Origin: a bacterium
GTDB lineage: Bacteria > 4484-113 > JALSIF01
Direction of reading: 5' to 3'
Length of the DNA: 7,965 bases
Assembly (NCBI GenBank): GCA_026981635.1
Contig: JALSIF010000308.1
Coordinates: 1-7,965 of the forward strand
The position numbers were made by a program, and so were the translations under genes. Shown piece by piece: positions 1 through 5,778 of the stretch (position 1 is the stretch's first letter; every line of letters starts with the position of its first letter). Under the pieces are notes generated by a model, which did not search any database, had not been told where the DNA came from, and was given only the letters and a program-made list of their open reading frames with translations.

Positions 1-1
1 T

Positions 2-76
2 CGTACCCGATTCAAGAGCCTTGACGAGGTGCCTGCTCCGCTGAGGGACTATGCCCAAAAACAGGGCCTTTTTTAG
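2..76 (+). CDS. C-terminal end of an unidentified protein (partial)
   Basis: Frame 2 is open from the left edge and ends at TAG (74-76). It gives 24 residues finishing in SLDEVPAPLRDYAQKQGLF. The other two plus frames hit stops at 22-24 and 40-42. The residue mix looks like an amphipathic C-terminal helix, and the strand matches the sigma factor downstream. The family cannot be recognised from so short a tail. The assignment rests on an open frame, plausible composition and a candidate terminator over the stop codon. The chance that it is a random open stretch is real, because 25 codons can be open by chance in GC-rich DNA. Confidence 0.45.
   Translation, partial: RTRFKSLDEVPAPLRDYAQKQGLF
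53..74 (+). terminator. Possible Rho-independent terminator for the upstream partial gene
   Basis: GCCC (53-56) can pair with GGGC (64-67) around the loop AAAAACA, followed by C and six T residues (69-74). The 4-bp stem is short and the element overlaps the last codons of the partial gene. The U tract is convincing; the stem is weak. A second, looser pairing (TTTT with AAAA, GGC with GCC, within 65-87) overlaps it. Confidence 0.35.
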
Positions 77-101
77 CCGGAAAAGCCAGGCCTGGGCAGG
101 G

Positions 102-137
102 GCTAGCTGATAAACCGGGTAGCTAGGCTAGCTAGCT
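102..137 (+). repeat. CTAG-rich palindromic repeat cluster with alternative hairpins
   Basis: GCTAGCT occurs at 102-108, 127-133 and 131-137, plus AGCTAGG at 121-127. This puts four CTAG tetramers in 33 bp. The units form alternative stems: 121-126 with 132-137 (loop GCTAG), 103-108 with 121-126, or 102-108 with 130-136. CTAG is generally rare in bacterial genomes, so clustering suggests a binding site or a selected structure rather than background sequence. Its function is unknown. It lies upstream of the sigma factor and downstream of the preceding stop codon. Confidence 0.5.
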
Positions 138-156
138 GGGAGAGGGAGGGAAGGGG
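138..156 (+). promoter_or_regulatory. G-quadruplex-type motif upstream of the sigma factor
   Basis: GGGAGAGGGAGGGAAGGGG fits the canonical pattern of four G-tracts of at least three, separated by loops of 3, 1 and 2 bases. Short loops favour a stable fold. It is on the coding strand about 75-110 bp before the sigma-factor start. Whether it is transcribed depends on where the promoter is; if the 182-207 promoter is used, it lies upstream of the transcript. Confidence 0.45.
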
Positions 157-181
157 TACTTTACCCTTCAAATTAAGGGAG

Positions 182-207
182 GGAACTTCTTCTTGGGGGT
201 GTCATAA
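182..207 (+). promoter_or_regulatory. Candidate ECF-type promoter for the sigma factor
   Basis: GGAACTT (182-188) resembles the -35 element of ECF sigma factors (for example E. coli sigma E), and GTCATAA (201-207) resembles their GTC-containing -10. The gap of 12 bases between them is shorter than the usual 15-17, which weakens the match. It is well placed to give a leader of roughly 20-35 nt before the sigma-factor start. Because the downstream gene encodes an ECF-like factor, autoregulation would be the natural reading, but this is inference. Confidence 0.3.
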
Positions 208-231
208 AAGAGGGGCAGAGAAATCATTTAG

Positions 232-750
232 ATGGAGATTCGCGCTATGATTGACCGTGATGAAGTTAATAAGTTTATTAATGATAATTACGAAAGACTC
301 CTAGCCCAGGTTATCAAGAGATACCGTCTAGATGAAGACATTGCCCGGGAGGTGCTCCATGAGTCCCTTAACAAGCTCATAGAGCACCACGTTGAGCTTG
401 AGCAGGAGGGGCTCCGGGGCTGGCTTAGCAGGGTCATCCACACCACCTACATTGACTGGCTGAGGAGGGAGAGGCGTAGGCAGGAGCGGGAGGTTCCACT
501 GGAGGAGGTGGAGACAGAACTTCCCACCGAGGAGGAGGGGATTCTGGACCAGATTGAGGTAAACAGCCTGGTTCGCTCTCTCCTCAGTCTTCTATCCGAG
601 GAGGAGCGAAAACTTCTGGAGGCGCGCTACATAGAGGGGTTGGGGATCTCCCAGCTTTCCCAGCGGCTGGGGATCAGCGAAGGGACGGTGAAGAGCCGCC
701 TTGGCCGGGCCATGAACCGGTTGCGGGAGATCCTGGGGGTAAGAAGGTGA
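232..750 (+). CDS. ECF-like sigma-70 family RNA polymerase sigma factor
   Basis: A 172-residue sigma factor that would direct RNA polymerase to alternative promoters. Region 2 spans about residues 10-82, with a helix ending in the basic TTYIDWLRRERRRQ segment. An acidic linker follows (about 88-108), then region 4 (about 112-168) with the helix-turn-helix ISQLSQRLGISEGTVKSRLG. There is no region 1.1 or region 3, the ECF layout, and the length is typical. No anti-sigma gene is adjacent, since the next gene is an aminotransferase. Start: ATG 232 has no close Shine-Dalgarno, whereas the in-frame ATG at 247 has GGAG at 234-237 nine bases upstream, so a 167-residue product is a real alternative. 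The first ~70 bases are only about one-third G+C, far below the rest, which may keep the translation start open. Class is confident; target regulon unknown. Confidence 0.9.
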   Translation: MEIRAMIDRDEVNKFINDNYERLLAQVIKRYRLDEDIAREVLHESLNKLIEHHVELEQEGLRGWLSRVIHTTYIDWLRRERRRQEREVPLEEVETELPTEEEGILDQIEVNSLVRSLLSLLSEEERKLLEARYIEGLGISQLSQRLGISEGTVKSRLGRAMNRLREILGVRR

Positions 751-787
751 GCCTGCCCCTTCTCGTCCCCCCATCCTGCATTGGAAG

Positions 788-803
788 CCCCACCTGCTTG
801 GGG
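788..803 (+). terminator. Weak hairpin after the sigma factor
   Basis: CCCCA (788-792) pairs with TGGGG (799-803) around a six-base loop. It is followed by AAGCTTT rather than a proper T tract, so it could be a weak or Rho-assisted terminator, or simply incidental. It lies between the sigma-factor stop and the next -10 box. Confidence 0.25.
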
Positions 804-826
804 AAGCTTTGCCGCTCCGCTAACTC

Positions 827-832
827 TATAAT
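827..832 (+). promoter_or_regulatory. -10 box (TATAAT) for the aminotransferase operon
   Basis: A perfect TATAAT sits in otherwise GC-rich intergenic DNA, 42 bp before the aminotransferase ATG. It implies a transcript start near 839 and a leader of about 36 nt that contains the GGGAGGAG ribosome-binding site. No good -35 hexamer is visible at 16-18 bp, so an activator or a relaxed -35 is likely. Confidence 0.5.
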
Positions 833-874
833 CCGCCTTGCCCCACAGGGACCCATCTGCGGTGGGAGGAGAAG

Positions 875-2074
875 ATGGCAAGCAAGCTGGCAAAGTGGCT
901 CAACCGTCTGGGGACCGAGACCGCCTTTGAGCTTCTCGCCAAGGCCAAGCAGCTTGAAGCGGAGGGCCGCGACATCATCCACCTGGAGATCGGCGAGCCC
1001 GATTTTATGACCCCCAAGAACATCCGCGAGAGCGCCAAGCTGCTCATTGACGGCCTCCACCCCACCTTTCCCGGCAAGCACACCGGCTATACCGGCAGCC
1101 AGGGAGACCTTCGGGCCCGCGAGGTCTACGCCGAACACCTCTCCGGGGTCTACGGGGTGGAGCTCACCCCCGACAACCTGGTCATCACCCCCGGCGCCAA
1201 GCCCATCCTCTTCTTCACCATGCTCATCCTGGTGGAGCCGGGTGACGAGGTGATCTACCCCGATCCCGGCTACCCCATCTACTCCTCGGTGGCAAGCTTC
1301 CTCGGCGCCGAGCTTAAGCCCTACCACCTGCGCGAGGAGAACGGCTTTCGCTTTGACCCCGGGGAGCTGGAGGAGCTGGTCACCCCCAGGACCAAGCTAA
1401 TCGTCCTGAACACCCCCGCCAACCCCACCGGCGGGGTCCTTACCCGCGAGGACCTGGACCACGTCTGGGAGCTGGCCGAGAAGTACGACTGCTGGATCCT
1501 GGCCGATGAGATCTATTCCCGCATCGTCTACGAGGGCAGCCACATCTCCATGCTTGACAGCAGGGACAAGCTTCGCCGGGTGGTGATCTGCGATGGCCAC
1601 TCCAAGACCTACGCCATGACCGGCTGGCGGCTGGGCTACGTCATTGCCAACCAGGAGATCTGCTACTGGATGACTAAGCTCATGGTCAACGCGGCAAGCT
1701 GCACCGCCAACTTCACCCAGTTTGCCGGCGCCGATGCCCTCACCGGCGACCAGACCGAGGTGGAGCAGAACATCGCCGAGTTCAGGCGCCGCCGCGACCT
1801 CATCGTTTCGCGGCTAAACAGCATTGAAGGGGTCACCTGTGTCAAGCCCAGGGGCGCCTTCTACGTCTTTCCCAACTTCAAGTCCCTAGGCAAAAGCTCC
1901 CGCGAGCTGGAGGATTACTTCCTCAACGAATACGGCGTCGCCTGCCTGGCCGGAACCGCCTTCGGACCGGCGGGAGAGGGCTACATGCGCTTCAGCTACG
2001 CAAACAGCTACGATAAGATAAACCAGGCAATGGACCGGATTGAGCAGGCAGTAGCTAAGCTCAGGTCCGGCTGA
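875..2074 (+). CDS. Class I/II PLP-dependent aminotransferase (aspartate aminotransferase-like)
   Basis: A cytoplasmic fold-type I PLP enzyme of 399 residues, the usual family length. Visible signatures are: N-terminal IIHLEIGEPDF (34-44); GYTGSQGDLR (71-80); the PLP-phosphate loop GAK (107-109); NPTGG with Asn183; ADEIY with Asp211, which pairs with the pyridine nitrogen, and Tyr214; the Schiff-base lysine Lys244 in DGHSKTYAMTGWRLGY; phosphate-binding Arg252; and Arg372 in MRFSY, for the substrate alpha-carboxylate. All catalytic residues are present, so it should be active in transferring amino groups between an amino acid and 2-oxoglutarate. The family members are too alike to fix the substrate (aspartate, alanine, aromatic or branched-chain). 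ATG 875 is preceded by GGGAGGAG at a good spacing. The lipoprotein gene follows within 16 bp, so the two are probably cotranscribed, with no evident functional link. Confidence 0.93.
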   Translation: MASKLAKWLNRLGTETAFELLAKAKQLEAEGRDIIHLEIGEPDFMTPKNIRESAKLLIDGLHPTFPGKHTGYTGSQGDLRAREVYAEHLSGVYGVELTPDNLVITPGAKPILFFTMLILVEPGDEVIYPDPGYPIYSSVASFLGAELKPYHLREENGFRFDPGELEELVTPRTKLIVLNTPANPTGGVLTREDLDHVWELAEKYDCWILADEIYSRIVYEGSHISMLDSRDKLRRVVICDGHSKTYAMTGWRLGYVIANQEICYWMTKLMVNAASCTANFTQFAGADALTGDQTEVEQNIAEFRRRRDLIVSRLNSIEGVTCVKPRGAFYVFPNFKSLGKSSRELEDYFLNEYGVACLAGTAFGPAGEGYMRFSYANSYDKINQAMDRIEQAVAKLRSG

Positions 2075-2090
2075 CAAGGGGGTTTTGGCC

Positions 2091-2453
2091 ATGAAGAGGC
2101 TGGCTCTGCTTTTGGTGGTTGTGGCTCTGCTTTTGGGAGTGGGGCTTTCCCTCTCCTCCTGCGACCTTGAGGGGAACAAGCCGGGCGAGGTGACCGGTGG
2201 AGTGGTAAACGCCCCCGCCACCTACAAGTTTCCTCCCGTGAAGGTGGTGCTCTACGACGAGAGCGGGGAGCTGGCCGGCCAGACCTACACCGACCAGCGG
2301 GGGACCTTCTTCATCCGCGACGTGCCCCCGGGCAAGTACAAGCTTGAGGTGCTAAACCCCCGCACCGGCGCCACCATCTACGAGACCGAGGTCACCGTTG
2401 AGCCGGGCGGCTCCCACTACGTGGCGGTTGACTACAAGGATCTGAAGTTCTAG
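2091..2453 (+). CDS. Small lipoprotein with carboxypeptidase-regulatory-like beta-sandwich domain
   Basis: 120 residues. A type II signal peptide (KR, then a Leu/Val-rich core, residues 2-23) ends in the lipobox LSLSSC with Cys24 as the lipidated residue, so the product is membrane-anchored and extracytoplasmic. Residues about 35-115 resemble the carboxypeptidase regulatory-like/transthyretin-type sandwich: VTGGVVN, VKVVLYDESGE, then TYTDQRGTFFIRDVPPGKY. Such domains usually act as binding or structural modules, not enzymes. Asp25 follows the lipidated Cys, which in E. coli retains lipoproteins in the inner membrane; whether that rule applies here is unknown. ATG 2091 is chosen because AAGGGGG (2076-2082) lies eight bases upstream; the in-frame TTG at 2085 would be too close. 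It is probably cotranscribed with the aminotransferase. Function unknown. Confidence 0.82.
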   Translation: MKRLALLLVVVALLLGVGLSLSSCDLEGNKPGEVTGGVVNAPATYKFPPVKVVLYDESGELAGQTYTDQRGTFFIRDVPPGKYKLEVLNPRTGATIYETEVTVEPGGSHYVAVDYKDLKF

Positions 2454-2473
2454 CCCCGCCTGAGAGAGGCCCC

Positions 2474-3400
2474 TTAGTACTTGGCCAAAAGCGCCTTTAT
2501 CCTCTCGGTCATCTTCAGGGCCTCGTTAAGCGGGCGCTGCCACATGTTGCGGCCAAAGATGAAGCCGGTCACCCCCGCCTGGAGGGCCTCCTCCACGTCT
2601 TTGAGCAGCTCCTCGTCGCTCCGCTTGGAGCCGCCAGACATGATGACGAAGCAGCGCCCGGCGCTCCTTACGATCTGCTCAAGGGCCTCCTTGCGGGAGA
2701 TGGGGCCGCCCTCCCGGTCGGGCTGGGTCAGCTCGCAATAGGGCTTGGGGGAGAGCTTGTCCTTCTCCGGGTTCAGCTTGGGGAAGTTCACCTTGATGAT
2801 GTCTGCCCCCAGCTCCTCGGCAAAGCGGGCCGCATAGTCAATGGCGTAGAAGCTGTCCCGGCCCCCCTTCTCCTCTATGAAGCGCCCCCGGGGGTAGGCC
2901 CAGATAATGAGCGGCATCCCCAGCCGCTCGCACTCCTGCCTCACCTCGCCCAGCTGGATGATGTCCTCGTCCTGGCGGGAGGAGCCGAAGTAGAGGGTGT
3001 AGCCCACCGCGTCGGCCCCGAGATATACCGCATCCTCCACCGTGGCGTGGCAGGTGGAGATGGGCTTGTCGTCGGGTGGGACGTTGCTCTTGCCGTTGAG
3101 CTTGAGGATCACCGGCACCTCGCCGGCAAACTCGTGCAGGTACTTTCTGGCCAGCCCCCAGTGGAGGGCGATGGCAGAATACCCCCCCTCCTTGGCCAGG
3201 GTGAACTGATAGCGGGGAAACTTGCTCTCCGGGTTGGCGAAGAAGTCCACCGGCCCGTGCTCCACCCCCTGGTCAATGGGCAGGATGAGGAGCTTGCCGT
3301 TGCCCGGACCGTAGTCGTAGAGCAGGCGGTGCAGGCGGACCCGCTTGCCCGGCGGCAGGTCCAGCTCGTCTAGCTTTGGGGCAGTGTAAAAGCTGCTCAT
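2474..3400 (-). CDS. fbaB: Class I fructose-bisphosphate aldolase, DhnA/FbaB type
   Basis: A 308-residue (beta/alpha)8-barrel enzyme cleaving or forming fructose 1,6-bisphosphate from dihydroxyacetone phosphate and glyceraldehyde 3-phosphate in glycolysis/gluconeogenesis. Visible residues by family knowledge: Asp43 in LPIDQGVEHGP; KLNGKS (100-105); LYFGSSRQDED (136-146); Tyr169 in IIWAYPRGR, the likely acid/base residue; Schiff-base Lys203 in ADIIKVNFP; and the phosphate-binding loops MSGGSKRSDEE (254-264) and FGRNMWQRP (282-290). The relative 2-amino-3,7-dideoxyheptulosonate synthase shares the fold, but the FGSSRQDED and RNMWQRP segments favour a true aldolase. ATG 3400 is preceded on the minus strand by GGGAGGAAGCG, an excellent ribosome-binding site. 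The frame stays open upstream to 3775, but that part overlaps the SNF2 gene and is not protein-like. It is convergent to the lipoprotein (20 bp gap) and divergent from the SNF2 gene. Confidence 0.93.
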   Translation of the reverse strand: MSSFYTAPKLDELDLPPGKRVRLHRLLYDYGPGNGKLLILPIDQGVEHGPVDFFANPESKFPRYQFTLAKEGGYSAIALHWGLARKYLHEFAGEVPVILKLNGKSNVPPDDKPISTCHATVEDAVYLGADAVGYTLYFGSSRQDEDIIQLGEVRQECERLGMPLIIWAYPRGRFIEEKGGRDSFYAIDYAARFAEELGADIIKVNFPKLNPEKDKLSPKPYCELTQPDREGGPISRKEALEQIVRSAGRCFVIMSGGSKRSDEELLKDVEEALQAGVTGFIFGRNMWQRPLNEALKMTERIKALLAKY

Positions 3401-3439
3401 CGCTTCCTCCCTCGCTGGTGCCAAGGGTTGGTGCGTGCG

Positions 3440-3447
3440 ATTATAGT
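3440..3447. promoter_or_regulatory. Overlapping divergent -10 boxes for aldolase and SNF2 genes
   Basis: On the minus strand 3445-3440 reads TATAAT, a perfect -10 whose transcript start near 3433 gives the aldolase a leader of about 33 nt. On the plus strand 3442-3447 reads TATAGT, giving the SNF2 gene a start near 3454 and a leader of about 22 nt. The two boxes share four base pairs, so polymerase could occupy only one at a time. Neither has a strong -35 match. Both assignments are by eye. Confidence 0.45.
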
Positions 3448-3453
3448 GAGGGT

Positions 3454-3471
3454 AGGGGGCCAAAGCCCCTT
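3454..3471 (+). promoter_or_regulatory. Hairpin just before the SNF2 start codon
   Basis: AGGGGGC (3454-3460) pairs with GCCCCTT (3465-3471), including one G-T wobble, around the four-base loop CAAA. It ends four bases before ATG 3476 and buries the only G-rich Shine-Dalgarno-like stretch. It could lower translation or, as DNA, act as an operator between the divergent genes. Confidence 0.4.
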
Positions 3472-3475
3472 TCCA

Positions 3476-5776
3476 ATGGCAGACAGAGTGGCAGCCATCT
3501 ACCACCGAGGGGGGCCGCTGGTTGAGCTGGTGGCGGCGGGTCGCTACCGCAACCGCATCTCCTACCGACTCAGGGAAGGCAGGCTCAGCCGCGCCCAGCA
3601 GTACCTGCTGCGGCGAAACTTCTGCTACCCGGCCCGCACCCTCTACGACCTGGCCAAGTATGACCAGGTGGTCCAGGTCCTGCGCGACGCCGGCCTCAGG
3701 GTGGAGGTAAGCCCGGAGGTCCCCGAGTTGCTTTCGCGCTGGCGGCGGGCAAGGACCCTCATCATCACCGAGCACACCGGCAGGGTCTATGCCAGGTGCC
3801 TATCTTCCCGCCCCTTCAAGGCGGGGCTTGAAATCCTGCGGCGTTTCACCGGCCGGGACGGCGGCCTGCCCGACCCTCTGCTAGTCTGGCCCCTTGAGCA
3901 CCACTGGAAGATGGCCGGCGGCTTCGTGAGGCTGGACGAGAGCTTCTCCCGCTCAAGGTTGGCCAGGAAGATCGGCCGGCGGGGAGTGGTGATGGGAGCA
4001 TCGCCCGAGTTCTTCCGCCAGGTCCAGGTCTGGTATGCCCCGCAGCTCATCCTGCCTGAGCTTAAGGAGACCATCGGGGGCTACACCGACGACTTTGACA
4101 CCCTGCTTGACCCCCTGGAGTGGGAGGGGCTTAGGCGGGCCCTGGAGAAGCGGGGGGCGCGCGTGCTGGTGCTGGAGGACCTTCCTCCCCTGGTGGAGCA
4201 CTGGCGGCTGGTGGCCAGCCACGCTCCCATCCGCCGCCTCTATGGCCGCTTTGCGGGAGAGCTTCTGGACGGGGGTAAGCCGCCGGAGGGGCTGGTGGAG
4301 GAGCTTTCCCGGCGGGTGCGCTCCCTTCCCCTCAGCCGGCGCCTTGGCGACACCGACGAGCCCCTCCTTGGGGTCCTCCTCTACCCCTTCCAGCGCCTGG
4401 GGGTAAGCTTCCTGGTCGCCTCCGGCTCGGCCCTGCTGGCCGACGACATGGGCCTGGGCAAGACCCTCCAGGCGATGGCCGCCGCCCTGGTGCTGATGGC
4501 CGAGGGCAGGGTGGAGAGCGCCCTGGTGGTCTGCCCCGCCTCCCTCAAGCGCCAGTGGGTGAGCGAGCTTCGCCGCTTCGCCGGGGCGGAGGCCCTGCTG
4601 GTGGAGGGGACACCGGAGGAGAGGGCCCGCCTCTACCAGACCCGGGCCCGCTTCAAGGTGATCAACTACGAGCTTCTGTGGCGCGACGAGGAGCTGCTCC
4701 GAAAGCACCCGGCAGACCTCATCATCCTGGACGAGGCCCAGCGGATCAAGAACTTCCGCACCAAGACCAGTAGCTCCCTCTTCCGCCTGCCCCGCCGCTT
4801 CGCCTTCGCCCTCACCGGCACCCCGCTGGAGAACCAGCTGATGGAGCTTTTCAACATCATGAAGTTCGTGGAGCCCCGCGCCCTGGGCAAGGACCCCCTC
4901 AAGTTTCGCGACCGCTACATCATTGAGGACCGCTTCGGCAAGGTGAAGGGTCACCAGTTCCAGCGGGAGCTTTCCCGCCGCCTCTCCGGGGTGACCCTGA
5001 GGCGCACCCGCGAGGAGACGGTGGAGGAGCTTCCGCCCCTCACCGAAAAGGAGCTCTGGGTCTCCTTCAGCCCGGAGGAGCGGGAGATCTATGAGGAGCT
5101 TTCCGCCCCCGCCCGCGAGCTTGCCCGCCAGAGCGCCTTCTGGGACCTGCACCGCTTCGGCGAGGCACTAACCACCCTCCTCCGCCTGCGGGAGGCCTGC
5201 GACTCGGCCGAGCTGGTCACCGAGGGGAAGGTGAAGCGCTCGGCAAAGCTTGAGGAGCTGAAGCTCATCCTGGAGGAGCGGGTCCGTGAGGGAGGCCACC
5301 AGGCGGTGGTCTTTACCCAGTGGACAAGGATGCTTGAGATCCTCCGGCGGGAGCTTTCCGCCCAGGGCTACCGGCTGGCCATCCTCCATGGCGCCATCCC
5401 CGGAAAGGAGCGCGACCTTGAGGTGGCCCGCTTCAACCGGGGTGAGGCGGAGGTCTTCCTGGCCACCGACGCCGGCGGCCTGGGCCTAAACCTCCAGGCG
5501 GCAAGCCTGATTGTCAACTTTGACCTCCCCTTCAATCCGGCCAAGGTGGCCCAGCGCATCGCCCGCGCCCACCGCATCGGTCAGGCCCGGCCGGTGGTGG
5601 CCCTGAACCTGCTGGTGCGCGGGACGGTGGAGGAGCACATCCACGAGATCCTCTGGCGCCGCCGGGAGCTGTTTGCCCACGTGTTTGGGGCCATTGAGGA
5701 CGAGGGAGAGCTCTCCATCGCCCAGCTTGACAAGCGGGGCAAGGAGCTGGTGGCCGAAATCCTCAGCCGCGCCTGA
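3476..5776 (+). CDS. SNF2/SWI2-family DEAQ-box ATPase (putative DNA translocase)
   Basis: 766 residues. Such superfamily 2 ATPases move along double-stranded DNA and remodel protein-DNA complexes; most lack strand-separating activity. Residues about 1-300 are a basic region I do not recognise, with no SWIM zinc-finger cysteine/histidine pattern. The motor follows: motif I DDMGLGKT with Lys329; motif Ia VVCPASLKRQW; motif II DEAQ (419-422); motif III LTGTPLENQ (446-454); motif IV-like VVFTQWTRM; motif V ATDAGGLGLNLQ (663-674); motif VI QRIARAHRIGQ (693-703) with Arg697 and Arg700. All motor motifs are intact, so it should hydrolyse ATP. Start: TTG 3428, GTG 3431 and GTG 3446 are in frame, but ATG 3476 lies downstream of the candidate transcript start and begins the protein-like sequence. 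No methyltransferase, nuclease or helicase partner is adjacent, so role (transcription recycling, repair or defence) is open. Confidence 0.92.
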   Translation: MADRVAAIYHRGGPLVELVAAGRYRNRISYRLREGRLSRAQQYLLRRNFCYPARTLYDLAKYDQVVQVLRDAGLRVEVSPEVPELLSRWRRARTLIITEHTGRVYARCLSSRPFKAGLEILRRFTGRDGGLPDPLLVWPLEHHWKMAGGFVRLDESFSRSRLARKIGRRGVVMGASPEFFRQVQVWYAPQLILPELKETIGGYTDDFDTLLDPLEWEGLRRALEKRGARVLVLEDLPPLVEHWRLVASHAPIRRLYGRFAGELLDGGKPPEGLVEELSRRVRSLPLSRRLGDTDEPLLGVLLYPFQRLGVSFLVASGSALLADDMGLGKTLQAMAAALVLMAEGRVESALVVCPASLKRQWVSELRRFAGAEALLVEGTPEERARLYQTRARFKVINYELLWRDEELLRKHPADLIILDEAQRIKNFRTKTSSSLFRLPRRFAFALTGTPLENQLMELFNIMKFVEPRALGKDPLKFRDRYIIEDRFGKVKGHQFQRELSRRLSGVTLRRTREETVEELPPLTEKELWVSFSPEEREIYEELSAPARELARQSAFWDLHRFGEALTTLLRLREACDSAELVTEGKVKRSAKLEELKLILEERVREGGHQAVVFTQWTRMLEILRRELSAQGYRLAILHGAIPGKERDLEVARFNRGEAEVFLATDAGGLGLNLQAASLIVNFDLPFNPAKVAQRIARAHRIGQARPVVALNLLVRGTVEEHIHEILWRRRELFAHVFGAIEDEGELSIAQLDKRGKELVAEILSRA

Positions 5777-5778
5777 GG
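5761..5778. terminator. Palindrome containing both opposing stop codons; possible bidirectional terminator
   Basis: CCTCAGCCGCGCCTGAGG forms a 6-bp stem (CCTCAG/CTGAGG) around a six-base loop. The TGA of the SNF2 gene lies in the right arm and the TGA of the opposite gene, read as TCA, in the left arm. No T tract follows on either strand, so any terminator activity would be of the Rho-assisted or collision type. Confidence 0.35.

Noticed and set aside
674-1327. A 217-codon minus-strand frame across the sigma-factor end and the aminotransferase start
   Set aside because: It is antisense to two well-supported genes and has low-complexity Gly/Val/Leu composition.
2085-2090. TTG as the start of the lipoprotein
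   Set aside because: ATG 2091 has the better Shine-Dalgarno spacing and begins directly with the Lys-Arg of a signal peptide.
2454-2473. Bidirectional terminator between the lipoprotein and aldolase genes
   Set aside because: Only a 4-bp GCCT/AGGC stem is visible and no T tract follows on either strand.
3401-3775. Open frame extending the aldolase upstream by 125 codons on the minus strand
   Set aside because: Family members start near MSSFYTAPKLDE, an excellent GGGAGG ribosome-binding site precedes ATG 3400, and the upstream part overlaps the SNF2 coding region with non-protein-like sequence.
3953-5152. A 399-codon open frame antisense to the SNF2 gene
   Set aside because: It is a mirror of the GC-rich SNF2 codons: rich in Gly/Leu/His repeats, without any recognisable motif or ribosome-binding site.
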